DNA of 64,000 nt from Ptychodera flava (lineage: Eukaryota; Hemichordata; Enteropneusta; Ptychoderidae). The notes under the pieces were generated by a model, which worked only from the letters and a program-made list of their open reading frames with translations, was not told the DNA's origin and made no database searches. The stretch is from NCBI RefSeq assembly GCF_041260155.1, contig NC_091948.1:6696001-6760000 (forward strand), written 5' to 3'. Both the position numbers and the translations under genes were made by a program. How positions within the stretch are numbered: the first letter of the stretch is position 1; the number at the start of each line of letters is the position of its first letter. Of this stretch, positions 9,734-23,500 are shown piece after piece.

Positions 9734-12700
9734 CAAAAAGTAGGCTAAGTTTTATTCTATATACATGAACTCAGTCTATACATAAAGCCGTATCGATTCT
9801 ATACCACATATGTCATAATTATTCAGTAAAGTATGAGTTTTTGGATTTCTGAATACAATATCAGATACACAGGAAGTCGTAATTTCTCAGCTATAGAGGA
9901 CTATTTCACTAGAATCCTAAACAGACAAAGATTTACAAAAATTAAACGCTTTCAAGTGGGAACGCGGACTGGTGAAACAGCGCATTTTTCCCTCTTGGAG
10001 CAGTTCAGTGGAGGTCCGTCCATACTCAGCGGGCGACCTCCAGAGAACTCATCAACTTCGGCACAAATGTGAAAGATTTTTCTCAACATTGTTAGTTTCG
10101 TGTGACCATACGGGTTTTTCCGACTCACGGGTAACATTCAGAGGAGAAATCCTCCAGCAACAGGTACTAGGCCTGTCTAGTGCGACACTAACAATCCCGG
10201 GTACTCAGCATACAATCATCGTCCGCTCGCACGGCTCGTTAGCCAGACTCAGGAGTCTTCCACTAGCATCTAGCTGCCCTTGGTACCTTAGTACCTTGGC
10301 AAGCGAAGATGGCATTACAATATGCAGATGCTACAGTACAATCACTTCGTAGCCAGCCATACTACGAATGTTATTTGGTAGGGGCACTAAATCGCATACA
10401 AATTAATTGAATTACTACGGTTTCTACCTGGTTAAATCTAACAAAACTGGATCAAAGCATGCTTACTATTAAATATCAAATGACTTTTGAACCGCCACCG
10501 CGCCACGTTGTTTTGAGAATTTAGGAAATCAATACAGAAACTTTGTCTGGGCTGGTATTATGTCGTTTTTTCCCTCACGCCACTGGCCTACATTGACATT
10601 TCAATATTGGGGCAGTTTTTCATAAAAATAGATGTCCATGTTTCTTATATTCAATTCAAATTCTGTATCTTGCGATTTATGTCGGACGGGCGTAGAAAGC
10701 GTAAGTCCGATTTACCCAAAAATGTTATATCAAAAGTGGGTCGTGATCCGCCAGTGCAGTAGCGACGCCATAATTTTTACACCGGGCAAGGTCCTAATTT
10801 TCACCCCAAAAATCCTAATATGAATTTATGTAGTCCAAGGACATGAAAACACCAGCAACGTAGTCTAGCTACAATATTTCCTCCGTACTACAATATGTAT
10901 ACAGTAAACAACGAATAAACCTGATCGCTGCAAACGGACAACTTTGCACATTTCGCAGCCAAAGTAGTTTCTTTTCCCAGTGGCGCCAAATTTAACCAAC
11001 TGCGTTGCAGTTACAGCTCGTCGATCTCATTGAACGCTGAATATAGCAAACTGAAAGTACTCATGGTCGAAATATTTTGACTAATTTAGTTGCATAATTA
11101 CGGAGCAATAAATATGTAGCCTCATCCATACAAGTAAGGGTTTTTGATTTAAAATTGACCTGCTACCGCGACAGCTAAAGAACAGGAGCAGACAGCAAGT
11201 CTGAATATTCAAAGAATTTCATATTAAATCATTATATTCGATAAATAGTAGCTTTTTTGATCCACTAGAGCTTTCACTTACCAATATCTCACTGACGAAA
11301 TTAAAAGTATCACAGCAAATGTGTTCTGAGAAAGGAATATTCTGTTCTTCCCCGCCACCGCGCGACTGTCGGCAGATTCTGATGTTCTCTCACAGAAGCG
11401 CGCTACAAGACTGCTGAACGAAACTGAGCTTTTTGTTTTTTCATAAAAACATGTAAAATGTAACCAATTATGTCACTCTCATCACGATAACATCACGTGA
11501 AACAGACATAGATCAGTGTGATTCGCCGGTTTTCGATGAGTTTTACTTTCGCCACATGCGCAATGGTTACTAGGACGTAACCATTTCAATGGGGGGGGGG
11601 GTGTGGAAGTCGAAAGGGCTCATTTAGGGATAGACTATGAGATTTTGAGAGATATGAGTAGAATGCAGTTATGCATGTTTTTCGTTCCAAATTAAATATT
11701 TAAATTTTGCATGGCGTACATACTTTCTTCCACAATACAAATTTCACTCCATTTTGGCTGATCGTTATGTGAACATTTTTTTTCAAAATATTGGCTCGGC
11801 AGATTTTTTCTTTTCCATTTTCCTAAGTAATCGTTACATCATTTTCATTTTCCAATCTAAAGGAATTCTTTTAAAGTGTTGAATCAGTCTAGACATGATT
11901 TTCAAGTCAAACACAGAATTTTTGTGGAAATCATCAGAAGAGGCAGACATATTCTCAACACAATGGCATTCATTTTTTGGAAAGATGATAAAGTTTTTCA
12001 TTTCAAAGAAAAATAATTGAAGAAAGACAGTAATTTGAATGGGTTTCAGTCAATTGTTTTCATAGTATCATGGAAAATAATGCTGTCAAAATTCTCAACT
12101 AGCATGGCCGTTTCTGGAGTGGAATTAATTTTCCTGTAATGTAATTCACTATTGGCCATTTAACTACTAAAAGTAGTGATGTGTGCTGACTGGATATTTC
12201 AGTAAAGTTCATCCTTGTAGCAGATTTCCTTGTTGATCTCGTGTGCATTCAGCTGCAGCTCTAAAATTCTAATCGGCTGTATTATCTATTGCAACAAAAC
12301 ACTACTATCATCTTGCTCACGTCATCTTTCAAAATGTTTAAAGAAATTTTAATAAGCATGTCATAAATGACAACCATCACAACAAAAATATTCTTCGTCA
12401 GCAATCATGGCTGTTGTCATTATCAACAGCGGTGAAGAATTGGGAAAAACATAAAAAGTCATGCATTTTAATGTGAAAGTTAGACAATTAGCAAGAATAA
12501 GCCAGGAGACGCTGTTACCCGAGAGATTTTCTTTATTCCAATATTTAGGCACATACATCTGAGAAAAGCAATCATGTGATGGTGTTGCCACTACAATGCA
12601 TAGAAACGGCAAGGGAAAACTCTTAACTTACATCTCAGTGTGCGTTACACCTGGCTATCAGAAATAAATGTTCAATGTGAAGAAGACTGACGTGATAGAG

Positions 12701-14280
12701 ACAATTGAATGAGCACTGTATAGTGCAATGCATACTCTGAATGTAACTTAGCTGACTCTACCCTGATCACTGCATGAATTAGTCTAAGCCATTTATATTG
12801 AATGTGTCACTGTGATGTTACTGTAAAGTAATTTTTTGATGGATGAATCAAGTTCTGCATGGCTTGAATTGACGAATTTCCCACAATCATCAGATTCAAT
12901 TGAAAAATTAAAGGATCTCTTTTGAATCCATAATACGTACAAATTCTGTAAAAGGTTTCTTGCTTTTCACTTCCGGGACCCCATTTTCCGAATTCCAGTT
13001 AAAGTTTACATTTGTCATTTTGTGATATGTACACCAGGTGTTAAGATGACTTTTTTCTCGTATATTTAGTTCAGGAATAGACAAATTGAGGGTTACCGGG
13101 AGTAAGAACGTCAACCCTCTTTGTTCAAATTAAAAGACCGCTGAGCTGTTGCCCAGGAAACATAAGACTTTATGACGACAACATTTCAGTTTTCCTCGTT
13201 AGCAGGTTTCCTTGGTGATGACATCTTGAACAAATTATCAGTTTTGTGAAAGTCCCTTGTGTTTAATTACAAAGACCCTGTTGATGAGCTCTCACAGTTG
13301 TCTTCTACCACATATGAAATATGCCACTGAAATTCTCAACTGCGTTATTAAAGGTTCAGTTAACAAACAGTAGTAGTACATCGCAGACATGAAATACCGG
13401 TATATACCGAGGCAGAGTGCTGGAAATCCTGAATATTTTGAATGTAGTGTTTGCTTGTTTGACAGGCTGATAGATAAGAATCAATTAAAATATCTTTGAG
13501 TGGACTCACAGGAGAATTTTATCCCTCTTCAAATAAAAAACTTTCATTTTGGATGTTATCTTTGCCTGAAACCATTCCACTTTACACTTGGCTTTGAATC
13601 TTCATCAGTTTTCTAACATTCCTTTTTGGTGTTATAAACAATTCATGAAGTGAAAATGAGCATGGATTTACCTCTCTCTTCCTGAGTAAACATAGATTTT
13701 GCAGATCAGAGCAGTACTAAAGTAATTATTTGCTGTGGAATGGTTTGTGTGATCACATCCACTGAGATATTGCCTTAAAATTGCAAATTTTGAAAATCTA
13801 CTCCGCCTTGAGCTTTTTTCAATGGTTCTGTATTTGATAAACAAAAAATAATGCCAAGCATATTTCAGTTTCCGATGTTGTTTTATCTTACATATTTTGC
13901 AGTGAGAATTCCTCTAAAACTTTGGCGTTTAGTTGCAAAGTTGCAGACTGGTGATTTGAACTTTTTAAAAAATCAAACAAGCAAAATCACAATAAAAAAT
14001 CACATGTCTACTTGTAAAGCACGCAAACACACATAAAACTAAAGCAAAACTTTTAAGTATTTGTACTCAGCATGGCTGTCATGCAAAAAATCATATCAAT
14101 TTCAGTCAAATATTCTGCAGCAAACATAAACGCCAGGAGCTCACTGCATAGAATGAAAAAAAAATAACACAAAAAAAGTAGGTAGAGGGTTGATACACCG
14201 TTGTAAATAAGAAGAAGAATGTTGTCCTGGCCCAAAGAGACTTCCTCATTCAACATCACCCGTGGAAGTTCCAATCAAGT
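9734..14280. other. Intergenic / 3' flank of creatine kinase
   Basis: 4.5 kb with no convincing coding exon. The right part should include the creatine kinase 3'UTR. A minus-strand AATAAA overlaps the stop codon itself (near 14280) and another lies near 12529. A run of ten G lies at about 11590. I see no transposon ends here. Confidence 0.4.
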
Positions 14281-17200
14281 TTATTTTGGGATCAGAGAAT
14301 CAATAGAGCGCCCTCTTTCAAGTTCCTTTTCCATACGGATCAACAGATTTAGACCATCGATCACACATTGTACAAGTTGGACCTGTGAAAGGAACAGCAA
14401 CTGTTACTGTTTGTTTTATGTTTTTTCAAATTATTATTGAACTGTCAGAAAATTTGAATTAATTATGCCAGTAACAGAGAAGCATTTTTTTCATGGCTGA
14501 AATTATCAGACTCAACTTGATACATGTATATTTTCCAGAAAATGTTGTGAGGGTAGACTTTGTGATTCTATGACTCAGCTCAGTGGCTACATGAGGTGAG
14601 TTTTCTGGTGAGAAATAGAGTAGAATTTCATTTATAACATATTACACATTCAACTCCAGTACTTCAGTATTCTAACGCACTACCATGACAATACAAAATT
14701 AATCGTAAACAACTCGTCTGATTAACAGCTGGCACTATATAGAAGACACTATTTCTTGAGACTGATTTGCCTTTTCCTTAATTATAGATCAGAAGCAAGG
14801 TTTGTCCAAAAAGTATGATAAACAAAAAAAAATCAAAGAAACAAAATTAGATGAATAAATGATAAATAAATCAACCATTCTTCTGATTTATTCAGCAAAC
14901 AAAAATGAAATTATCAATTTTTGTTTTTTTGGTGATCATCAAACTTGGTTAACACTGACAGTGAATATTACAGACATTGCTATGGAACTTTACAAAATTG
15001 ATTCAAAGAATTAACCCTTTAAGTGCCAAAGTTGATTTTTGTCAACTTAAATAAATATACCCCATTCAGTTTTTTTTTCAGATTTTTGCCTAAATTTTGA
15101 TAAAAAACTGTAGCCAATGAAATGTAATTTCCATTTGGTTCAAAATTATCAAAAAATTACAGAAAAATTCATAAAAATTGGTAAAGTGTTGCACTAAAAT
15201 TTTAGCGGGAAAAATTACAGCACTCAAAGGGTTAAAACTCCCACTAAAAATTTCAACAGGGGAAGTTGTAAGAACAAATGGACACCAGTGGCAAAGACAT
15301 TGAATAATGATACAAAGCAGAACGATGAATGGCAATATCATCAAACATTGTTCCCTTAGGGTGGGGTTGGAGTTGTAAGTGAAATATTGGAGTATGTTGC
15401 AACAATTGTCTTTATAAAGATGGATGACTTCACCCTCTTCACATAATGTATGTTCATACATACCTCAGATTTTCCAAGACGATCCATGTTAGAGATATCA
15501 AAAGTTCCTCCAGTGGCGGCGGTGTCAACACCTCCAGTACCACGCTTCTGAAGACGCAGACTCAGCAAAATCTTCTCAAACTGCGCATGCTACATTTAGA
15601 GAATGAAAAATCAGATCACATCAAATGTTTAGTTTTTCGAGGATCTTACCATCTAACAAAATCATAATACTTATTTGCAAGCCACTTCTTGTGATAGTCA
15701 TAAAACTCTAAACTAATTCTGTCAAAATTTTGATAATCACAGTTTTTACCATCAGAGAAAACAATGATTTCTTGTCTTCGTGATTGCATCTATAGATTAT
15801 GTTACTTGCAAGAATGAGTGGCTTTTTCTGACATACAACTTCATTCCCGTTTCTGCTGGTACATCACTGGTCCTTTCTTGGGCTTTAACCTGTGTGCCTT
15901 TGTGACCTTTGTTTAGCTTATTTAACTGCGGGAAATCCATATGGTTTGAACAGTTTGCCAGGCATGCTCTTATGTACCTTGCACCTAAATTTGGCTCTGG
16001 GTTGTTGGTAAAATCATGTAAATCACACCTATTCTCTAGCACTTTACACTGGCTATGTTAAGGTAGTATTTGCCTTGACAATGAAAGACGGAAACTGTTG
16101 CTCAAACTTTCCTTGATGAAACTTTTGACCATTCTCTTACCAAATGAAGAATAAAAATCAGGGATCAACATGCAAAGTTTGGTTATAGCAAAACAAATTA
16201 CCCAGCATTCTGTGATATTTGAAATTCTAAATGGTTGCCATCCCTGTGTTAACTCCTAGGGGGGGAAAATTTTTTTTGAAAAAAGTGGAAATATTTTGAC
16301 TCCAAGAGCTTCAAAATGAGCCCCTACAAGTGGCAGATCAGAAAAGAATTGTAAAAGTTTGAGAATTGTAAAAATTTTTTTGAAAAAAGTGGAAATATTT
16401 TGCACTCCAAGAGCTTCAAAATGAGCCCCTACAAGTGGCAGATCAGAGAAGAATTGTAAAAGTTTGAGAGTCTGAATATCTGTCCCTGAGGCATATTCTA
16501 CCTTGAGTGTTGTAGCAAAGAAGGCACAAGGGACTGTCTACAAATACAACTGCAACTAACCTTTGCCAAATTCGGTAACTTGATGTGCACACCAGCACGG
16601 AGCCCAGTTCCAAGGTTAGAAGGACATGTCAGAATGTAACCAAGATGTTCGCTCCACATAAATTCCCAACCTTTCTTGAGGATTAGTTGTTCAACCTGCC
16701 GAAATACAATCAGGAATATTTAAATTTTATTACATTGATAAAAGCATACTGCTCTAAAGCAGAAAAAACGTAATCTCAAGAGTCAGGATTTGGGGATGAA
16801 TCATATTAAAATTGAACTACAAATTCTGGAAGATGTAATAGAAATAACGGGCGACGCGCTGACCATTAACGTTTATTTATGGGCAAGGGCAAGAGGAAAG
16901 CCAAAAATTAGCAGTCAAGGCTTGCCGAGCCCGTTAATTTTAGCCTTCCTCTCGCCCGCGCCCATGAATAAATGTAAATGGTCATCGCAGAGTCTGTTAT
17001 TTCCATTATATTATCAACGAACCCCAAAAACTGCCAAATTTACAAAAAATTCCCATGCGAAAGACAACGGGGCCCAGAACTTGTCAGTGAGTAGTGCACG
17101 CGCTGTATAAATTTTGCAAATCTGGAGATTTGTTTTGAAAAAGTGTCTTAACTTGGCCCACAAGTGCACCATTATAGTTTGTGATTGACTATGATCTTTG

Positions 17201-20200
17201 TACAAATTACAATTTACGTTTTAGCTGTAAAGTAACAATATTTACAATATTGTTCATATTCACAGGCACATAAACAAACCATTACTGTGTGTTTGTGGTC
17301 AGTCATATGATTGAGCTCGACCAATTAAAATGCAACGAACATGGCATGGTAATATAATTCAAATTATACATATTAAAAATGTACAATAGGTAACTATGCC
17401 ATACTACCTCTTAAAGTTGCTGTCATGATTGCAATTGTGATCAATACAGTGCAGAAATTATTTGTCTAAAATGCCACAGCTGAAATGCAACAATTTGCTT
17501 ATAGCCAACTTCCAAAGTCAACAATTTGCTGATTGTAACAGTTTTCTAAGAGACCTGTACAGATATACAATTACAGTCTTAACACCCATGCATGCAGCAA
17601 AATACATGTAAACTTTCTAAGAGCAAGACAGGTAGTTGTTTGTCAAATGCTTAATGCGAAATGAAGCAAAATCTTAAGTACCTGGTTCAACCCTGTACAG
17701 AAACGTTCAAAGACGGACCTCATGTTTCCTCCTTTTTCCATGGAAATAACTCTTGTATGGTCTTCTTCATTGATCCAAACAAGGAAATTCTTCTTGTCAT
17801 TGTGCCTGAAATATTGATAATATTATTTACATTAAAATTTGCAGCTAACGATCATCACAGTTTTTATTAAATAATAGGATTACATCACAAAACAGCTCAA
17901 ACATAAAGTGTGGATGACAGGGTCAAACTGTGAAATAGGGTAGTTTGTAGACTGTTATATACTGAGTTGACACCTTGACTGAGGTAGTTTTTGGTTTCCT
18001 GCTAAACATTGTTTACCTACTGATAACAGGTATAAGGCATGATACTCATATACTTAGTATGAGTCATACTTCTTGTCTCACTCCTTTTACAAGTTAAGTT
18101 TTTCAGTGCTCATATCATGCTCTCATTGGTGGACAATGCAAGTCATCACGAAAAAAACTGTCATAAACTTCGCATGACTGGAACACTTGTACAGAGCATT
18201 GAAAGATACCAACCAGATTCCACGACCATCAGGCCAATCACGGGCCATGCCGGCACAAGTCAGTAGTGGAGACACTGGTTTATCAAAGAGGAAATGGTCA
18301 TCGATAAGCTGCTGTTGCTCTTGGTCAGTCATGTTGTTCAGTGGATAGTATTTGCCACTCAGTTCTCCTTTGAGGTCACCCAGTGCGTCAACAACTACCT
18401 AATAAAACAAAGACATGATATTTTTATGAATTGGGAAGGTTTGCAGGGAAGTTCGATAACATCAAGTGTTTTTGTTAAAATATTATGTAGAGATTCCACA
18501 CTCAGTTTATTAGCCTCCCACGGTATCAATTCAACTAATGATCAAAGTTATATCATAGGACAGGTGAAATGCTGGAATGGTTTGAAAATCATTTACTGAT
18601 TTTTTTCCCAACCTGGCAACAACATAATTGTAAATGATAAGGGTGATGAACTGGTAATTTTACTGCCGTGCCTTTTCAGATCATCACAGATAACACAGAG
18701 GTAGGAGAAGCATGACCCAAACTGATGCATCCTATGCATTCTAAACTCATCAAGACTGAATACTGTTTTTGCTTTGCTTTTCTTCAACAATCACGAGCAT
18801 CTTGCAAAAAAGAAACTTTTAACTTTTGCTCATACTTTGTTCAAGAACGTAAAATAATACTCTTTCATAATCAATAACACTGAGGAATGTGTATCATCAT
18901 GGAACTAGGCAAACAGAATGTATCATCATAGAACTATGCAAAAGAGAAAGCTAGGAGCATGCAGGTAGTGTATTCAGATTTTATCTAGTGCATGATTGTA
19001 GGCCAATCAATATTCTTCATCGACAAATCATTCTCTCGTTGATTTAAACTCAAACAATGTTCATTATTACACTTTTAATAGATTAATAAACTGAGTCAGA
19101 AAAGAAAGCATTAGATGTATTTTTTTAATCAGGAATTTCATCCTTTTCTCAATTTTAAGTCACAAATATTTATTTTGTGAAAGCAGCAGGTCTGCACATA
19201 TCTCTGTTTTTTTTCGCACACTGTCCATTTTTCTGATAATTTTGTGCCATCCCTCCCGAGGTTAAATGGTTCATCCCTAAAGAGACAACATTCTTTTTTC
19301 TCTTACTGAAAAATGATGATTTGTTGACACATCAGAAATACTTACTCTCTCCACTTCACGTCTTTCAGCGCGAGTACACGCTGGAGGTAGACTTAAACCG
19401 CGAATTGAACGACCAGTACGACATCTTGATGACAGAACATACTTGTCATCCAGAACACCTCCCTTGATTTTGGTGTGGTCAAGATCTGTTGGATGTTTGT
19501 CATTTCTACCAAAACCAGGATGACGGTCACCGATGACAGGCTCAAACAGATCGGCAAATACCTTTAATAGATTGGAAAATTGGGAATATTCAAAGTAAAA
19601 TCTAAATCTTTACTTTAGGTTACAGTATATTCATGGCTGTTAGATTATATAAACAAACCACCCCAGCGATGAGTATACAACAAGATTTTGATCAGTTCGT
19701 GACATCATATATGCATGAGCGACAGTGAGTGTATATATGGTGTGAGCTGGTCAACACCCAGTGGTATACCCATTGCTAAGATAGTTTATTGCTAGTATAT
19801 CATAACAGTATATTGAAAATCTGTCGTGAAACATCAAAAAGGAATTTTTCTCTAGCTGAGAAATTTTTTACTCAGAGCAAATTGATTAGTTTAAGATTAC
19901 ATTGCTGCCCCAAGTAATCCCAGTCAATGCCTTTCAAATATTTTTTAGATTTAATCAAAATGATGCTCATGTGCCAACTCGGTACACACTTGGGCAAAAG
20001 TGTAATATCTTTAGCGCCCTCTTGTGACAGGGAACAGAGTACCTGTTTCAAAGGTGCCAGCATGCAGTTCTTGCAGTTATAATAGCAATCAATACATTTC
20101 TATGCAGAAACTTGTAATCTTTTGTAACTATAGTTACCTCATAGCACTCTTCATCGCCAGCTACCATGCCAACTGTCATGATGAAGGGATGGCCTGGGTT

Positions 20201-20488
20201 ATCAACTCCAGTCTGGATGCACTGGTCAAGTGTGTAACCATTTGGAGTGGTCTTGTCACGGAGTTTAGCATAGATGCCTGGTGTGAGACACTTGGACATG
20301 TGGTTGTTGTGTTTGCTCAAATCTGGGAAATCAGCGGATGGCGGATACAGCCGATGGGCTCTCATTGGCAGCGCTGAAAGCTGATCATTTGAACTGAAGT
20401 AGACTGATGAACAGATACCCAAGCCAACAGCTCCAGCCACTGCCACTTTCTTAGTGGTCGATGAGAAGATCCTTCCTGCAAACGCCAT
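14281..20488 (-). CDS. CKMT: Mitochondrial creatine kinase, complete, seven coding exons
   Basis: Transfers phosphate between MgATP and creatine in the mitochondrial intermembrane space. Coding exons are 20488-20138, 19561-19346, 18398-18214, 17805-17682, 16695-16561, 15589-15464 and 14382-14281. All phases join cleanly to give 412 residues, the usual size. Residues 1 to about 40 are a basic/hydrophobic transit peptide. The N-terminal domain carries the SKHNNHM region (58-64) and the PNGYTLD specificity loop. ATP-binding arginines lie in [12 protein letters not shown] (161-172). The acidic catalytic pair is in WINEEDH (261-267). The reactive cysteine is Cys316 in [10 protein letters not shown], and the mobile loop is [10 protein letters not shown]. 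The C-terminus ends SIDSLIPK, more like the sarcomeric than the ubiquitous vertebrate isoform. A splice acceptor 51 bases upstream of the ATG (exon edge 20539) implies a non-coding upstream exon. The third coding exon ends with an unusual GTTGGT donor. The introns hold two MITEs and a long hairpin, listed separately. Confidence 0.97.
15011..15235 (-). repeat. TTAA-type MITE, family A, in creatine kinase intron
   Basis: 225 bp bounded by TTAACCCTTTAAGTGCCAAA and its complement CACTCAAAGGGTTAA. The reverse complement matches 53532-53769 along most of its length. TTAA-flanked ends of this type are usual for piggyBac-derived MITEs; that assignment is inferred. Confidence 0.8.
16058..16506 (+). 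repeat. Dispersed MITE-like repeat, copy 3 (complete, with internal duplication)
   Basis: The left end TTAAGGTAGTATTTGCCT and right end AGGCATATTCTACCTTGA are inverted repeats. Inside, a block of about 107 bp (gtggaaatatttt...aattgtaaaagtttgag) occurs twice in tandem. It is the most complete copy of the family in the window and lies between coding exons 5 and 6 of creatine kinase. Confidence 0.8.
16838..17006. repeat. 169-bp long hairpin in creatine kinase intron
   Basis: Two arms of about 75 bases pair with a short loop. The left arm runs from 'atagaaataacgggcgacgc' through 'tttatttatgggcaagg'. The right arm, read in reverse complement, runs 'atggaaataacagactctgc' through 'tttattcatgggcgcgg'. 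Pairing is roughly 80-85% by eye. It is probably a foldback MITE; a structured intronic RNA is possible. Confidence 0.7.
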
Positions 20489-20539
20489 GGTGACGCTGGT
20501 GTGATAGAAATGTTATGTTTACCGGAAAAAGTAAACAAT
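20489..20539 (-). other. Creatine kinase 5'UTR segment after splice acceptor
   Basis: The minus strand reads 'ttttactttacag' then 51 bases to the ATG (context GTCACCATGG, an excellent initiation context). The acceptor suggests that transcription starts in an exon further upstream. Confidence 0.5.
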
Positions 20540-23500
20540 CTGTAAAGTAAAAGAACACAGATAAGATATATTTATTATATAAATAAAAATTGAATTACGT
20601 TCTGGCAAAGTTTATCACTTCATATTGAAAGTCAATGTCCAAGATTGTTGAAGTTGCTAGTACATTTAGGCATGTTTTCTCTATTTGGCTACACTTTATA
20701 GGAAGTGTTTTGCCAGGATGCCTTGGAGCAGGAGGTTGTATTTGTAATTGTCAATGTTATATCTTTGTTATTGGTACACATCCCCCCCCCCCAATGTGCA
20801 CTGTCTGGCAAAGATAATTACATGTTGTCAAAAATTATGTAAAATTCTAACCTATCAAAACAGTTTTTCTATATTGTACCGCAGCAACAGATGTGTATCT
20901 AGGAATGTGGTGGGGGAGAAAAGATGGATCTAAAAGGATGCTTACTGCATAATGATCGGTAATTTGACAACTTTCCATCAAGAGGGGAAAGATACACTGG
21001 GAGTTATTGCTTAAAAAATGTCATTTAACAAATGTACAGCTTTTTGAACTTTAATGATCAGAAACTAACAACAACAAGATGAATTTAATTCACATATTCT
21101 TATAAATTAGTGATTCATATTACTGTAAACATCCTGAATGCTACGGTAAGATTATCTCTCCTGATTCTAACAAAGCTGCATTTGAATTTTAAAAAGTTAT
21201 TACGGGTGTAAAACCATGAAAAAGTTACTAAACAAAGCATATATACCTTGACAGCAAGACCAGGTTTGTGTGGACTGTGTTGTCAGAGCTACACTGAACC
21301 CTCATGTGTTCTCAGTAAAAGCATTTATTGCTCATCATTCAACATCAATCACACAATTAATGTACAGTAGTGAGTAGTATTTTAGTCAAAGCTTGTCGAG
21401 CGACAAATCTCAAAAACAGTTCCTACTCAAGTTATCGTAGCAGTGACAGATGAAGCGGGGAAGATGTTCATGTGAAAATAACTAGAAACAGATGAAGAAT
21501 GTGTAAGATTGAAAAAGGGAATGCGTTTTCATTATGAGGATTTCTAGGCAGCAGTCTTTGAAGTGGTAACTTCTCACTTAAATTTTATCATTTGTTTATC
21601 AGTACATTTATTTCCCATGTAAAACTGCTTGATAATATACCTTAAAATATTAAACACAGAGGACCATCTTTGCTGACCACCTTTAGTTTGATCTCGGATA
21701 TATGGCAAGACCATACAAGGTTTAACATATTCAATGGTCATCTTCAACATGGACAGAGAGCAGTCACTGTACATGACATACACCATAGACGAACACTATG
21801 TACAACACGTTTTATAATGCGTGAACATAATTTGTAAAAAACTGCAAACAACATCTGTTACTATGACGTATAACTTTTTCTGTTTCATAATTGAAAAAGC
21901 AGAAGTTTTTGAGAAATTTTGATAATCAATATTAGAAAGCCTAAAATAATGTGATATATAGGGACAATGGATAATTCAGTTTTCTTAGTTACAAATGTAT
22001 GTGGTTTCGAAGGCTTACATTGTGATACAAATCATTGCTATGAATTTCCACAGAACTTTAGTCAATACACTGAACTATGTCATCACATTCCTTTTTTAAA
22101 AATAACATTTAATACCCACATTTAAAGTCATTCTAATACTAATCTAAATTACATGTTAAAGGTGAAGGGTTTTATTTGATCATGTAAGGGTTTTACTTGA
22201 TTAATATTCCAAGAATGTATACTTTTAATAAATAACAATTATACGTTTGTTTTCTAAATCGTAACAACAACAATAATGTATAGTCTGTTGAATTGTAAAC
22301 AAACCGCTGAGTGCTCTTCATGTTCTGTGATTTGACTCTACTATGTTACATAACTTGGCCAAACTGCCTTGTCTCTCACTCGCCCCTTTTGTCCCGCATT
22401 CACTGCATTTCTTGAAGTGAATGCTTTGAGCGATTTAAACATGTCCAAACATGAACTATTGTCTGGGTGTTTTCAGTGTGAATGTGGTCTGGAAATGGAC
22501 TTGCAAAGCAGTGAGCACACACACGGGCGGGCCACTGAAAATATTTCGTCTGCAGAACTAAAATGCCTCTTAGGAATGATCAAATTTTGAGCTCATAAAA
22601 TCTTCTTTATGCAAATGTAAATCACAGTAAAGTTTACTTCAGCTGAAAGTTGCCTTTCTGGTTGGCGTAATGTGAGATATGTCAGGCACCTGTTGCTGCT
22701 ACGGTTACATATCAACATCAATGTTTTGTGAGTTTAAAGCAGTAAAACGTTTCTGTAATCGTGGATTACCGTATTTCCTGCTCAAAATATGATAGCAAAA
22801 ATTGTTCTATGTATCATTTTATAAGCTGTGGGAAAGTAGCATACATATTCACATGATATGTCAAATTTTATGCTCCAAAAATTTCAACATACTTTGGGTT
22901 GACGACGAAACACAAAGCAATCCATACTGTGAAATCAAAACCGTGCCATAAGTTCAACGTTCACTAACGCCTAGTAATTTTATCTTACCGTAAACTTAAC
23001 CTTGGCGGATGACCTTTTTGAGTTTCGGGTGATATTGACGAGTAATATATTTCTGGTGTACACAGATAGGCAGCTCCAACTACTAATGTGTGTGTGGCTT
23101 TACTTTCCTCAAGGGCAATATTTGCATAGTATTGTACTGAACATGTGACGTTTTAAAGTGTGCCTAACATACAAATGTCACTGTACTACCCGTTGTCTGC
23201 GTTGAAGTGAAGGTGGGAAGGCATAGAAACGCTGTCGGAACAACGAGAATTCGTTCGAGCATAAACAGTTGGGGAAGACTTTTTACGGTTCAAGGCAGCA
23301 AAGAACGCCACAAGGTAAAAGGCTAAAACAAATATACCGGGTGCCCTTATAATGAAAATTACGAATTCTTTCACGCATTTGCGTAAAAAGGTCTGAGTTG
23401 AAATAACTTCACTTCATCTACCTCGCAACTGGAGAATAGCCATGCATTGTTACAATACAAGTTGGCGGTAAAGTGCTGACAAATGAAGTTAAACAAAGCT

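Noticed and set aside
23186-23374. 62-codon minus-strand frame starting with a hydrophobic stretch (MKEFVIFIIRAPGIFVLAF)
   Set aside because: It could be a signal anchor, but it stops soon after, has no convincing donor, and nothing downstream continues it.
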